NCBI RefSeq assembly: GCF_010685995.1 | Contig: NZ_JAAGWK010000024.1 | Span: 1 to 64,000 of the forward strand | Reading direction: 5' to 3' | Origin: Goekera deserti | GTDB taxonomy: Bacteria > Actinomycetota > Actinomycetes > Mycobacteriales > Geodermatophilaceae | Length of the DNA stretch: 64,000 bases | Shown: positions 17,220 through 27,600 of the stretch, one piece after another | How the letters are laid out: each line of letters starts with the position of its first letter | How positions within the stretch are numbered: the stretch's first letter is position 1 | The notes under the pieces: generated by a model | Database searches by the model: none | Told to the model about the DNA's origin: nothing | What the model saw: the letters and a program-made list of their open reading frames with translations, nothing else | Position numbers and translations under genes: made by a program

Positions 17220-18254
17220 GTGAGCCGATCCGACGCCGTCGCCCCCGCGCGCGGCAGTGCTCCCCCGCCGGGGGTGAGCAACAGCCGAGCGCGCCGCAGC
17301 GAGCCCCGCGACTACGACTTCCGGCGGCCGACCAAGCTCTCCCGTGACCACGTCCGGGTCCTGCAGAACTCGCAGGAGGACTTCGCCCGCGCGGCGACGA
17401 CGATCCTCACGTCCCTGCTGCGCACCGGCGCCCGGATGGACCTGGTGGGGATCGAGCAGCACTCCTACGAGGAGTACGCCACCAGCCTGCCGGACCCCTA
17501 CTTCGTCGCGAACTTCACCTTCGAGCCGCTGCAGGGCAAGGGCCACCTCGCCTTCCCGCTCGACGTCGCGATGGCCACCGTCGACCACATGCTGGGCGGC
17601 TCCGGGACCGCCGAGCAGCCCATGCGGCCGATGACCATCATGGAGGCCTCGCTCGAGAAGCACCTGCTCGACCGGCTGCTGATGGAGATGGCCCGCTCGA
17701 TGGAGCCGATCACCCGGATCGAGCCGGTGCTCGGCGAGCTCGAGTACAACCCTGCTCTCGCCCAGACCGCCGTGGGCTCGGAGACCGTGATGGTCTTCAG
17801 CTTCGAGCTGCAGGTCGGTGCCCGGGAGACCGTGGCCACCCTGGTGCTGCCCTTCTCCTCCTTCGCGGCCTCCCTGGCCAGCGCGACGTCGCCGCAGCTG
17901 TCGGAGTCCGCGCGCGCCAAGCGCGCCCGGGCCGCCGAGGCCGTCGCGGCGCGGCTCAACCAGGTGCCGGTCGACGTGAGCATCCGGTTCAACCCGCTCG
18001 AGGTGGCCAGCCACGACCTGCTGTCCCTCGCAGTCGGCGACGTGCTGCTGCTGCGGCACCCCAAGGACTCCCCGCTCGAGGTCATCACCAACGACGTCAC
18101 GTTCGCGCACGCGATCGCCAGCAACCACCGCCGGCGGCTCGCGGCCTCGATCGTCCCCACCCCGCCCGCCGGGTCCGGCCCCGGCGCACGAGGCCGGGCC
18201 CCCACCCGCTCCCCCAGCGCACCCGTCGGACCGAGCCCAGAGGACACCGCATGA
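17220..18254 (+). CDS. fliM: Flagellar motor switch protein FliM
   Basis: FliM is the switch-complex subunit between FliG and FliN. The 344-residue product shows the FliM core from about residue 30: YDFRRPTKLSRDHVRVLQN, the GGSG loop in DHMLGGSGTAEQ, and the C-terminal SpoA-like domain with VDVSIRFNPLEVASHDLLSL. The usual N-terminal CheY-binding segment (LSQxEID type) is not visible; residues 1-28 are Ala/Pro/Arg-rich instead. The C-terminal tail is Pro-rich. The GTG at 17220 is chosen because the alternative at 17172 lies inside a hairpin, and because of the promoter geometry. It overlaps fliN by 4 bases. Confidence 0.92.
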   Translation: MSRSDAVAPARGSAPPPGVSNSRARRSEPRDYDFRRPTKLSRDHVRVLQNSQEDFARAATTILTSLLRTGARMDLVGIEQHSYEEYATSLPDPYFVANFTFEPLQGKGHLAFPLDVAMATVDHMLGGSGTAEQPMRPMTIMEASLEKHLLDRLLMEMARSMEPITRIEPVLGELEYNPALAQTAVGSETVMVFSFELQVGARETVATLVLPFSSFAASLASATSPQLSESARAKRARAAEAVAARLNQVPVDVSIRFNPLEVASHDLLSLAVGDVLLLRHPKDSPLEVITNDVTFAHAIASNHRRRLAASIVPTPPAGSGPGARGRAPTRSPSAPVGPSPEDTA

Positions 18255-18997
18255 GCACCGCGCCCCGAACCGACGACTCGGCCACCGTCCAGGCGGCCAT
18301 CGCAGCCGCGGCCCAGGCCGCCGCCGACCTCGTGCCGGCGTCGGTCCCGCTGGTGTCCGGCGAGGCCGTGCACGACCCGGACCTCGTCGACCTGCCGGCC
18401 GACGCCGAGCAGGCCGTCACCGCCCGGCTGTCCGGGGAGATCAGCGGCGACATCGTGCTGGTCGTCTCCCGCGACGTCGTGGAGGCGCTGCAGAACTCCC
18501 CCGTGGGCACGATGGACGTCGCCACCGCGCTGCGCCCCGCCCTGGAGGCCGCCGCCGCCCAGCTCGGCCGGGTGCGGGTCTCCTCCGAGCGCGTCGAGGA
18601 CCCGGTGGCCGCGATGGACGGGCTGCGCGACAAGGGCATGTTCGTCGCCGTCCCGCTGCTCGGCGCCGGTGCGGAGCAGGCGGTCTTCGCCCTGCAGGTC
18701 GACCTGCCCGTGCCGCCCGGCAGCACCCGGCCGCCCGGCAGCCTGGACCTGCTGCGCAACGTGGCCATGGAGGTCACCGTCGAGATCGGCCGCACCCGGA
18801 TGACCGTGGCCGAACTGCTGTCGCTGCACCCCGGCGAGGTCATCGAGCTCGACCGCGCCGCCAGCGCGCCGGCCGACCTGCTGGTCAACGGCACGCTCAT
18901 CGCCCGCGGGGAGGTCGTCGTCGTCGACGAGGACTTCGGGCTGCGGATCTCGGAGATCGTCACCGACGCCGCCGAGCTCGGGAACCCGCCGGCATGA
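18251..18997 (+). CDS. fliN: Flagellar motor switch protein FliN/FliY type
   Basis: FliN forms the base of the C-ring. The 248-residue product has the SpoA (FliN) domain at about residues 160-240, with LRNVAMEVTVEIGRTRMTVA, HPGEVIELDR and RGEVVVVDEDFGLRISEIV. Residues 1-150 are an extra domain resembling CheC/CheX or the front part of FliY (VTARLSGEISGDIVLVVSRDVVEAL). The E-x-x-N phosphatase motif of CheC/FliY is not visible, so CheY-P phosphatase activity is doubtful. ATGA overlap with fliM; 4-base overlap with fliO. Confidence 0.9.
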   Translation: MSTAPRTDDSATVQAAIAAAAQAAADLVPASVPLVSGEAVHDPDLVDLPADAEQAVTARLSGEISGDIVLVVSRDVVEALQNSPVGTMDVATALRPALEAAAAQLGRVRVSSERVEDPVAAMDGLRDKGMFVAVPLLGAGAEQAVFALQVDLPVPPGSTRPPGSLDLLRNVAMEVTVEIGRTRMTVAELLSLHPGEVIELDRAASAPADLLVNGTLIARGEVVVVDEDFGLRISEIVTDAAELGNPPA

Positions 18998-19455
18998 GCA
19001 CCGCCTGGATGATCATCCGCCTGGTGCTGTCGCTGGCGTTCGTCGCCGGCGTGCTGCTGATGGCCGCTCGGGTCGCGAAGAAGCGCGGCCTGGGCGGCGG
19101 GGGCAGCCTGATCGAGGTCCTCGCCAGCCAGCGCATGGGCCGCTCGAGCAACGTGTCGGTGCTGCGCATCGGCGAGCGGGTGCTGGTCGTGGGCGCCACC
19201 GACCAGCAGATCACGCTGCTCGGCGAGATGGACCCCGACGCGGTCGACGAGGCGCTGGCCTCCTCCCGGCCGGCCCGCTCCGGCGCCGACGACGACCCTG
19301 ACGACTCCGACGACTACACCGACGGGGACCTGCTGCCGGCGCCCCGCCGGACCCCGGCCCGCCACTCCAGCGGCATCACCGCAGGCTCCGTGCTGGACCG
19401 CGCCGCCTGGGGGTCGATGGTCTCCGAGCTGCGGGAACGCACGGTGCGACGATGA
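18994..19455 (+). CDS. fliO: Flagellar biosynthetic protein FliO
   Basis: FliO helps assemble the FliP ring of the export gate. The 153-residue product has one membrane helix near the N-terminus (about residues 6-25). A small conserved domain follows (SLIEVLASQRMGRSSNVSVL, then RVLVVGATDQQITLLGEM), typical of FliO. The C-terminus is acidic and then Arg-rich, likely disordered. It is embedded between fliN and fliP with 4-base overlaps on both sides. Confidence 0.9.
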   Translation: MSTAWMIIRLVLSLAFVAGVLLMAARVAKKRGLGGGGSLIEVLASQRMGRSSNVSVLRIGERVLVVGATDQQITLLGEMDPDAVDEALASSRPARSGADDDPDDSDDYTDGDLLPAPRRTPARHSSGITAGSVLDRAAWGSMVSELRERTVRR

Positions 19456-20267
19456 CCCGGCGGCTGGACCGGGCCGGCCTGCTGGCCCTCCTGGTGCTGG
19501 CGATGGCCCTGCTGAGCACGGTGCTGGCGGGTGCGGCCTCGGCCGCGCCGGTCGCTCCCACCGCGCCCGTCGCCCCCGTCGCCCCGGCCGCGGTCGACGG
19601 CGCCGGCACGGGCGTCGTGGACATCTCCGTCGGCAGCGGCAGCCCCAGCACCGCCGTGACGCTGATCCTGGCGCTCACCGTGCTGTCGGTCGCGCCGTCG
19701 CTGCTGCTGCTGACCACCAGCTTCACCAAGATGCTGGTCGTCCTGTCGCTCACCCGCAACGCCCTGGGCATGGCCTCCTCGCCGCCCAACCAGGTGCTCA
19801 CCGGCATCGCGCTGTTCCTCACGCTGTTCGTGATGGGCCCGGTGTTCGGCGACATCAACGACGTCGCCGTCCAGCCCTACATGGACGGTGCGATCACCGC
19901 CGGGCAGGCCTACGACGCCGGCACCGTGCCGCTCAAGGACTTCCTGCTGCACAACACCCGGGACGACGAGCTGGAGCTGATGGTCGGCCTGTCCGGTGAG
20001 GAGGCGCCGGCGAACGCCGCCGACGTCAGCCTCACCACGCTGATCCCGGCCTTCGTGCTGTCGGAGCTGAAGAGCGCCTTCATCATCGGGCTGGTCATCT
20101 TCATCCCGTTCCTGGTGCTGGACATGCTGGTCAGCGCCGCGCTGATGAGCCTGGGCATGATGATGGTGCCGCCGTCGATCGTGTCGCTGCCGTTCAAGCT
20201 GCTGCTGTTCGTCGTCGTCGACGGCTGGGCGCTGATCACGACCGCACTGGTGGGGTCCTACTCGTGA
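19452..20267 (+). CDS. fliP: Flagellar export gate protein FliP
   Basis: FliP is the core export-gate membrane protein (FliP5-FliQ4-FliR1 complex). The 271-residue product starts with a cleavable-looking signal sequence (LLALLVLAMALLSTVLAGAASAAP). It then has the FliP signature TSFTKMLVVLSLTRNALG, the NQVLTGIALFLTLFVM helix, and the C-terminal FKSAF-like motif LSELKSAFIIGLVIFIPFLVLD, followed by MGMMMVPPS-type sequence (LGMMMVPPSIVSLPFKLLLF). It overlaps fliO and fliQ by 4 bases each. Confidence 0.96.
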   Translation: MTRRLDRAGLLALLVLAMALLSTVLAGAASAAPVAPTAPVAPVAPAAVDGAGTGVVDISVGSGSPSTAVTLILALTVLSVAPSLLLLTTSFTKMLVVLSLTRNALGMASSPPNQVLTGIALFLTLFVMGPVFGDINDVAVQPYMDGAITAGQAYDAGTVPLKDFLLHNTRDDELELMVGLSGEEAPANAADVSLTTLIPAFVLSELKSAFIIGLVIFIPFLVLDMLVSAALMSLGMMMVPPSIVSLPFKLLLFVVVDGWALITTALVGSYS

Positions 20268-20539
20268 GCGACGCCGACGTCACCCACATCGCGCTGCAGA
20301 CCATGCTGCTGGCGGCCAAGGTCTCCGCGCCGATCCTGCTGACCGCCCTGCTCGTCGGGTTCGCCATCTCGCTGTTCCAGGCGGCCACCCAGATCCAGGA
20401 ACAGACGCTGTCGTTCGTGCCCAAGATGATCGCGGTGGCCGTGGCCCTGCTGGTCACCGGCAACTGGGTGCTGCACGAGATGGTCTCCTTCACCCACCAC
20501 CTGTTCGAGCTGCTCCCGGCACTGCTGGGCAGGAGCTGA
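20264..20539 (+). CDS. fliQ: Flagellar export gate protein FliQ
   Basis: FliQ is a small two-helix subunit of the export gate. The 91-residue product has membrane helices at about residues 17-40 and 50-72, and the family motif LLVGFAISLFQAATQIQEQT followed by LSFVPKMIAV. Length is typical (about 89). The GTG start overlaps the fliP stop by 4 bases. Confidence 0.95.
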   Translation: MSDADVTHIALQTMLLAAKVSAPILLTALLVGFAISLFQAATQIQEQTLSFVPKMIAVAVALLVTGNWVLHEMVSFTHHLFELLPALLGRS

Positions 20540-20545
20540 CCGGCG

Positions 20546-21310
20546 GTGGACCTCCAGGTCTCGGAGGTGACCCTGGTGGCGTTGCTCCTGGGCACCGTCC
20601 GGGCCGCCGGGTTCATCCTCACCGCACCCCCGTTCAACAACAAGGCGATCCCGTCCTCGGTCAAGGGCGCCCTGGCCACGATGCTCGGCCTGGTGGTCAT
20701 GCCCGACCTCGCCGAGACGATGCCGGTCGTGACGGCCAGCTTCCTGCTGGTGTCGGTGGTGACCGAGCTGGCGGTGGGGGCGGCGCTGGGCTTCATCGTC
20801 CAGCTGCTGTTCACCGCCGTGCAGACCGCCGGTGACATCCTCGACGTGACCGGCGGCTTCTCGCTGCAGCCGGCCTACGACCCGCTCGCGATGACGATGA
20901 ACTCGACGATCGGCCGCCTGCACTACCTCCTGGCGACGACGCTGCTGTTCACCAGCGGCGCGCACCTGGTGCTGGTGCGGGGCTTCGTCCTCTCCTACCG
21001 CGGCCTGCCGCTGGGCGGCGGGCTGCCCACCGACCAGCTGGCCGACGTGCTCATCACCAGCTTCTCGATGATGTTCCTGGCCGCGCTGCAGATCGCCGGC
21101 CCGCTGGTCGCCGTCCTGCTGCTGTCCGACGTCGCGCTGGGCATCCTCAGCCGGGCGGCCCCGGCCATGCAGCTGTTCAACCTCAACTTCCCGGTCAAGA
21201 TCCTGGTCGTGCTGGTGCTGCTGGGGCTCACCTTCCCGCTGCTGCCGCCCGCGCTGTCGACCCTGATCGAGGCGGCCACCCGCGCCATGCTCTCGCTGTC
21301 GAGCGGCTGA
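20546..21310 (+). CDS. fliR: Flagellar export gate protein FliR
   Basis: FliR is the single-copy export-gate subunit. The 254-residue product is strongly hydrophobic with about six membrane helices and the conserved N-terminal pattern RAAGFILTAPPFNNKAIPSS. It has GFIVQLLFTAVQTAGDILD in the middle and ALGILSRAAPAMQLFNLNFP near the C-terminus. The GTG start lies 6 bases after fliQ. Length is normal. Confidence 0.95.
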   Translation: MDLQVSEVTLVALLLGTVRAAGFILTAPPFNNKAIPSSVKGALATMLGLVVMPDLAETMPVVTASFLLVSVVTELAVGAALGFIVQLLFTAVQTAGDILDVTGGFSLQPAYDPLAMTMNSTIGRLHYLLATTLLFTSGAHLVLVRGFVLSYRGLPLGGGLPTDQLADVLITSFSMMFLAALQIAGPLVAVLLLSDVALGILSRAAPAMQLFNLNFPVKILVVLVLLGLTFPLLPPALSTLIEAATRAMLSLSSG

Positions 21311-21313
21311 GCC

Positions 21314-22441
<1,128 letters not shown>

Positions 22442-22585
22442 GCGCCCCGCGCGGAGTACCAGCGGCGAGGTCCCCTCGCGTCTCACACTCCACTCGGGGT
22501 GCCAGGGGGCTGAAGCCGAACCGGGTACCTCTTTCGCAGCACTGCGCCCCAGTCGTCCCGGCTGACCCTCGGGCCGCAGGTCGGC

Positions 22586-22615
22586 GGTACGGCCCGCACC
22601 CTGACTGCCGATGAG
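22586..22615 (+). promoter_or_regulatory. Putative leaderless flagellar promoter of flhA
   Basis: GCCGATGAG at 22607-22615 ends exactly six bases before the flhA GTG at 22622, the same geometry as at fliM. GGTA at 22586-22589 takes the place of GTCA seen at flgB and fliM. The 180-base flhB-flhA gap contains no gene. Confidence 0.5.
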
Positions 22616-22621
22616 TCCCCC

Positions 22622-24667
22622 GTGCGAGGACTCGGGAAAGCAGCTGTACCGATCGGCGTCGTGTCGATCGTGCTCATGCTCGTGGTCCCACTGCCGGCCG
22701 TGCTGCTCGACCTGCTCATCGCGGCGAACATCACCGGCTCGCTGCTGATCCTGCTGGTGTCGATGCAGATCCGCCGTCCCCTGGACTTCGCGGTGTTCCC
22801 GTCGCTGGTGCTGGTGGCGACCCTGCTGCGGCTGGCGCTCAACGTGTCCTCGACGCGGCTGGTGCTCACCGACGGCTACGCCGGCCACGTCATCGAGGCG
22901 TTCGGCGACTTCGTGATCGGCGGCTCGCTGATCGTCGGCCTGGTGATCTTCGTGATCCTCACGATCATCCAGTTCGTCGTCATCACCAACGGTGCCGGCC
23001 GCGTGGCCGAGGTCGGGGCCCGCTTCACCCTCGACGCCATGCCCGGCAAGCAGATGGCCATCGACGCCGACCTGAACGCCGGCCTGATCACCCAGGCCCA
23101 GGCGCGCAAGCGCCGCCAGGAGGTCACCGCCGAGGCCGACTTCTACGGGTCGATGGACGGTGCCAGCAAGTTCGTCAAGGGCGACGCCATCGCGGCCATC
23201 ATCGTCACGCTGATCAACCTGATCGGTGGCTTCGCCATCGGGATGATGCAGCGCGGGATGTCCCCCGGCGAGGCCATCACGACCTACTCGCTGCTCAGCG
23301 TGGGTGACGGCCTGGTCTCCCAGATCCCCGCGCTGCTGATCTCCACCGCCACCGGCCTCATCGTCACGCGCTCGGCCACCGAGGGCGACATGGGCGGGGA
23401 CCTGCTGGCCCAGCTGGGCCGGCGCAAGCTGCCGCTGCGCATCGCCGGCGGGGCGTCGGTCGCCCTCTGCCTCATCCCCGGTCTGCCCAAGCTGCCGTTC
23501 CTGCTGGCCGGCGCCGTCTTCCTGTTCTTCGCCTCCCGCATCGTGGAGGTCCCCGACGTCGACGACGACGCCGAGGACGCCGCCCAGGCCGAGCCCGAGG
23601 AGGTCCAGCCGGACTCCCCCGAGGCGATCGTGGACCGGATGCGGGTGGACCCGCTGGAGCTGGAGGTCGCCTTCGACCTGGTGGACCTGGTCGACCCGTC
23701 CCGCGGCGGTGACCTGCTGGACCGGGTGAAGGCACTGCGCCGCAAGGTCGCCATGGACTCCGGCCTGGTCATCCCCCTGGTGCGCACCCGCGACAACCTC
23801 GACCTGCCGGCGTCCCAGTACGTCATCTGGCTCAACGGCGTGCCCGCCGCCAAGGGCAGCTCGCCGGCCGGCACGGTGCTGGCGATCGGCGACCACCTGG
23901 ACGGCCTGCCCGGCAAGCCGACCCGCGAGCCGGTGTTCGGCCTCGCCGCCAAGTGGGTGCCCGCCGAGCTGCAGCGCCAGGCCGAGATGGCCGGCGCGAC
24001 CGTCGTCGACCGCTCCTCGGTGGTCACCACGCACCTGGCCGAGGTCGTGCGGCTCAACGCCGCCGCCCTGCTCGGCCGGGAGGACGTGAAGATGCTGGTC
24101 GAGATGGTGCGCCGCACCAACCCGATCGTCGTCGAGGAGCTCACCCCGACGCTGCTCACCCTGGGTGAGGTGCAGCGGGTGCTGCAGGCGCTGCTGGAGG
24201 AGGGCGTCTCGATCCGCGACCTGGTGCGCATCTTCGAGGCGCTGTCGCTGCGGGCCAAGACCTCCACCGACCTGGACGGGCTCGTCGAGGCCGCCCGCGC
24301 CGCCCTCGGGTCGGCCATCAGCCACCCCTACGTCACCCCGGACGAGCGCCTGCACGTCATGACCCTCGACCCGGTCTTCGAGCAGCGCCTGCTCGAGTCG
24401 GTGCGCCAGGGGGACGGCGGGCAGGTGCTCGCCCTGGACGGCGCAGGCGTCGACGCCCTGGTGCGCAACTGCACCGACATCCTCGAGGACGCCGAGGCCA
24501 TGAGCCTCTCCCCCGTCCTCGTCTGCTCCCCGCAGGTACGCGCCGCCCTGGCGCGCCTGATGCGTCAGGTCCTCCCCCGGTTGTCGGTCATCGCCTACAC
24601 CGAGGTCACCCGCACGGCCAACATCGAGACGGTAGGAGTGGTGACCGGTGCTTTCGCTGTCCGCTGA
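22622..24667 (+). CDS. flhA: Flagellar export gate protein FlhA
   Basis: FlhA is the ion-channel and substrate-docking subunit of the export gate. The 681-residue product has about eight membrane helices in the first 320 residues. The FHIPEP signature region is present as RLALNVSSTRLVLTDGYAG, NGAGRVAEVGARFTLDAMPGKQMAIDADLNAG and QAQARKRRQEVTAEADFYGSMDGASKFVKGD, read over successive stretches. The large cytoplasmic domain follows. The GTG start is supported by the upstream promoter box. Its end overlaps the FlhF-like gene by 20 bases. Confidence 0.96.
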   Translation: MRGLGKAAVPIGVVSIVLMLVVPLPAVLLDLLIAANITGSLLILLVSMQIRRPLDFAVFPSLVLVATLLRLALNVSSTRLVLTDGYAGHVIEAFGDFVIGGSLIVGLVIFVILTIIQFVVITNGAGRVAEVGARFTLDAMPGKQMAIDADLNAGLITQAQARKRRQEVTAEADFYGSMDGASKFVKGDAIAAIIVTLINLIGGFAIGMMQRGMSPGEAITTYSLLSVGDGLVSQIPALLISTATGLIVTRSATEGDMGGDLLAQLGRRKLPLRIAGGASVALCLIPGLPKLPFLLAGAVFLFFASRIVEVPDVDDDAEDAAQAEPEEVQPDSPEAIVDRMRVDPLELEVAFDLVDLVDPSRGGDLLDRVKALRRKVAMDSGLVIPLVRTRDNLDLPASQYVIWLNGVPAAKGSSPAGTVLAIGDHLDGLPGKPTREPVFGLAAKWVPAELQRQAEMAGATVVDRSSVVTTHLAEVVRLNAAALLGREDVKMLVEMVRRTNPIVVEELTPTLLTLGEVQRVLQALLEEGVSIRDLVRIFEALSLRAKTSTDLDGLVEAARAALGSAISHPYVTPDERLHVMTLDPVFEQRLLESVRQGDGGQVLALDGAGVDALVRNCTDILEDAEAMSLSPVLVCSPQVRAALARLMRQVLPRLSVIAYTEVTRTANIETVGVVTGAFAVR

Positions 24668-27600
24668 GTCGGCAACCCGCGAGGGGGCCATCGAGGCCGC
24701 CCGGGACATGTACGGCCCCTCCGTGCGCATCAACGGCATCCGCCGCGTGCGCACGGGCGGGGTGATGGGCTTCTTCTCCGCCGAGCGCTTCGTCGCCGAG
24801 GTGGACCTGCCCGACGTCGACGACGACCGGCCCGTGGCCCGGCCGGGTCGATCCGGCGGGGCCATCCCCCGGACGTCGACGCCGCGGGCCACCCCGCAGC
24901 CCGACCGTCCGGCCGGACCCCGCGCGGCGGCCCCGGCCCCGCGCGCCAACACGACCCGGCGCCGCGGCTCGTTCGTGGACGAGCACGGCGAGGAGTGGAT
25001 CGACGACTGGGTCGACGAGTGGGTCGACCAGCCGGCCGACCCGCCGCGCGGTGCCGGTGCGCTCGGCGGCGCGCGCGCCGCCGCGCCCGCGATGCCGTCC
25101 GGCTGGGACATCGCCGACGCGCCCGCACCGCGGGCCGGCCGGCCGACGGCCGCCGACCCGGTCGAGGAGCTGGCTGCCCTGCTCGGCTCCACCGACGCGC
25201 CCGCTGCCGGCGTCTACTCCAAGCAGCAGCCCGCGGCCCCGGCCGCGCCTGCCGGCGACGGACGCCCGGCGGTGCGCCAGGCCCGCGACACCCGGACCGC
25301 GGAGAGCTCCGTCGGCCTGCCCCGGTCGCGCCAGTCCGCGGCGTCCCCGCGTACCGGGTCCGGCAGCGCCGTGCCCGCCCCCCGCTCGGGTGCCTCGGCC
25401 GCGGGCCGCGGGATGCCGCGCCCCGGCGAGCCCAGCTCTGCCCAGTTCCCGGCTGCCCCGTCCGGGTCGACGTCGTCCCGCGCCGCGGCTCCGGCGGCCA
25501 CACCTGCCCGCGCACCCCGTGCCGCGGCCAAGCCCAAGGCCGCCCCGCCCCGCACCCCGTCCGCGCGGGCGGCGAAGCCCACCACCGGTGGGTCGCTGTC
25601 GCCGTTCGCCGCTGCCCTGGCCCGGATGGTCGACAGCGACGACCAGGTGCTGGTGGCCGTGGAGAGTGCGCAGACCCCGGCACAGGAGCTGCTGCCCCCG
25701 GCCATCGAGAAGGCCGGCACCTACGTCGCCCCGGTCGAGGAGCACGCCGAGCCCGTCGAGCAGCAGGCCGACCTGGTCGAGCAGCACGCCGAGCCGGTCG
25801 CCGAGGTCCCGGCGGCCCGTCCCGTCGCGGCCCCGGTGGGTGCCGCCCCGGTGGCGGCCGTCCCGGCGCCCGTGCCGGCCGAGCAGTCCGTCGCGGCGGA
25901 GCAGTACGCACCCGCCGAGCAGCACGTGCCGGCGCAGCAGTACGCGACCACCGAGCAGCACGTGCCGGCGCAGCAGTACGCGACCGCCGAGCAGCACGTG
26001 CCGGCGGAGCAGTACGCGCCCGCCGAGCAGGTCGTGCCCGCCGTCCCGTCGGCTGCGAGCGAGCTGCCGGCTGCGCCGGTGGTCCCTGCCGCGCCGGAGC
26101 CGGTGTGGTCCGGCTCGCCCACCGCCCAGCCGATGCCCGCCGCCCAGCCGGTCGCTGCCTTGCAGCCGGTCCCCGCGGCGCAGCCGATGCCGGACGGGTA
26201 CTCGGGCCAGCCCGTGCCCGCCGGGTACGCGGCGCAGCCGCTGTACGCGGGGTACACCGTGCCGGCGGCTCCCGGCCAGGCGCACCCCGAGCACGGTGCC
26301 GCCCACCCGGCCCCGGCTGGGCACCCCGCCTCGTACCCGGCGCCTGCCGGACACGTCGGGCACCCGGTGACCCCCGCCGGGTTCGCGCCGTCCCCCGGAC
26401 ACCCGGGGTTCGCGACGCCGGAGGCTTACGCGGCTCCGGCGGGGTACGCGGCTCCGGCGGGGTACGCGGCTCCGGCGGGGTACGCGGCGCCGCAGCCCTC
26501 CCCGGGCGCCGAGGGGCACGCAGCCCAGGCGTACGGAACGCCCCAGTCCTACGCGGCCCCTCAGTCGTACGCGGCCCCCCAGTCGTACGCGGCACCCCAG
26601 TCCTACGCGGCACCCCAGTCCTACGCGGCACCCCAGACGCACGCCGCACCGCAGGCCCACGCGGCGCAGGCCCACGCGGCGCAGGCTCCGGCCACCCAGC
26701 CGGGCCACCCGGGGTCCACGCCGCCGGCCGAGTTCGCCGCGCAGCACGGCCACCCGGCCCAGCTGTCGGCCGCGGGGCAGCACGGCCACCCGTACGCGAT
26801 CGGCCCGGAGCACGGCGTGCCCACCGACACCGTCTCGCCGTACGCGGCGCCGCAGGAGCACGCCGGGCCGTCGCCGTACGCAGCTCCGCAGGAGCACCCT
26901 GGGCCGTCGCCGTACGCCGCGCCCCACGGGTACGTCGCGCCGTCGCCGTACGCCGCGCCGGCCGAGCAGGACCCGTACGCCACGCCGGCTGCACTGCCGC
27001 CGGCGTACGCGGCCCCCGCCGGCCACGACCGGCTCCCGGAGCAGGCCGCCGCACCGGCGCCGGACGCCGGGGCGCACGTCGCCCCGGACGCGGCCGTGCA
27101 GCACGCCGGTCACGTGGTGCCCGCGGTCGCCCCGGCGGCCCCGGCCGTGCACGTCGCCGAGCCGGCCGTGCACGCCGTCCCGCAGGTGCTGCACGCCGAC
27201 CCGGCCGGGGCCCGGTACGTCGAGGTGGCCACCGCGCAGGCCCCGGCGTCCGAGGCCCTGTCCGCCCCGGTGCCGGCCGACGCCGGGCGGGCGCTCCCGC
27301 CCACCCCGACGACGGTCGAGTTCAGCGCACCGACCGGGCACGACGCACCCGTCGAGTACGACGTCCCGGCGCTGCCGGCCGGCGGCGGCTCGGCGATGGA
27401 CCTGTGGTCCGACGTCGTCCCCGCCGTCCGGGCGTCGAGCGGACGCCACCGGCACGCCGCCGAGGCGCCTGCCGCGGCCCCGGTCGCCGACGTCCCGGCG
27501 GTCGACTGGTACTCGCCGTACGCCGACGTCGCCGCCACCCCGGTGACCCCGGACAGCACCTGGCGGGTCGAGCCCCTGGCCGCCCTCGAGTCGTCGACCT

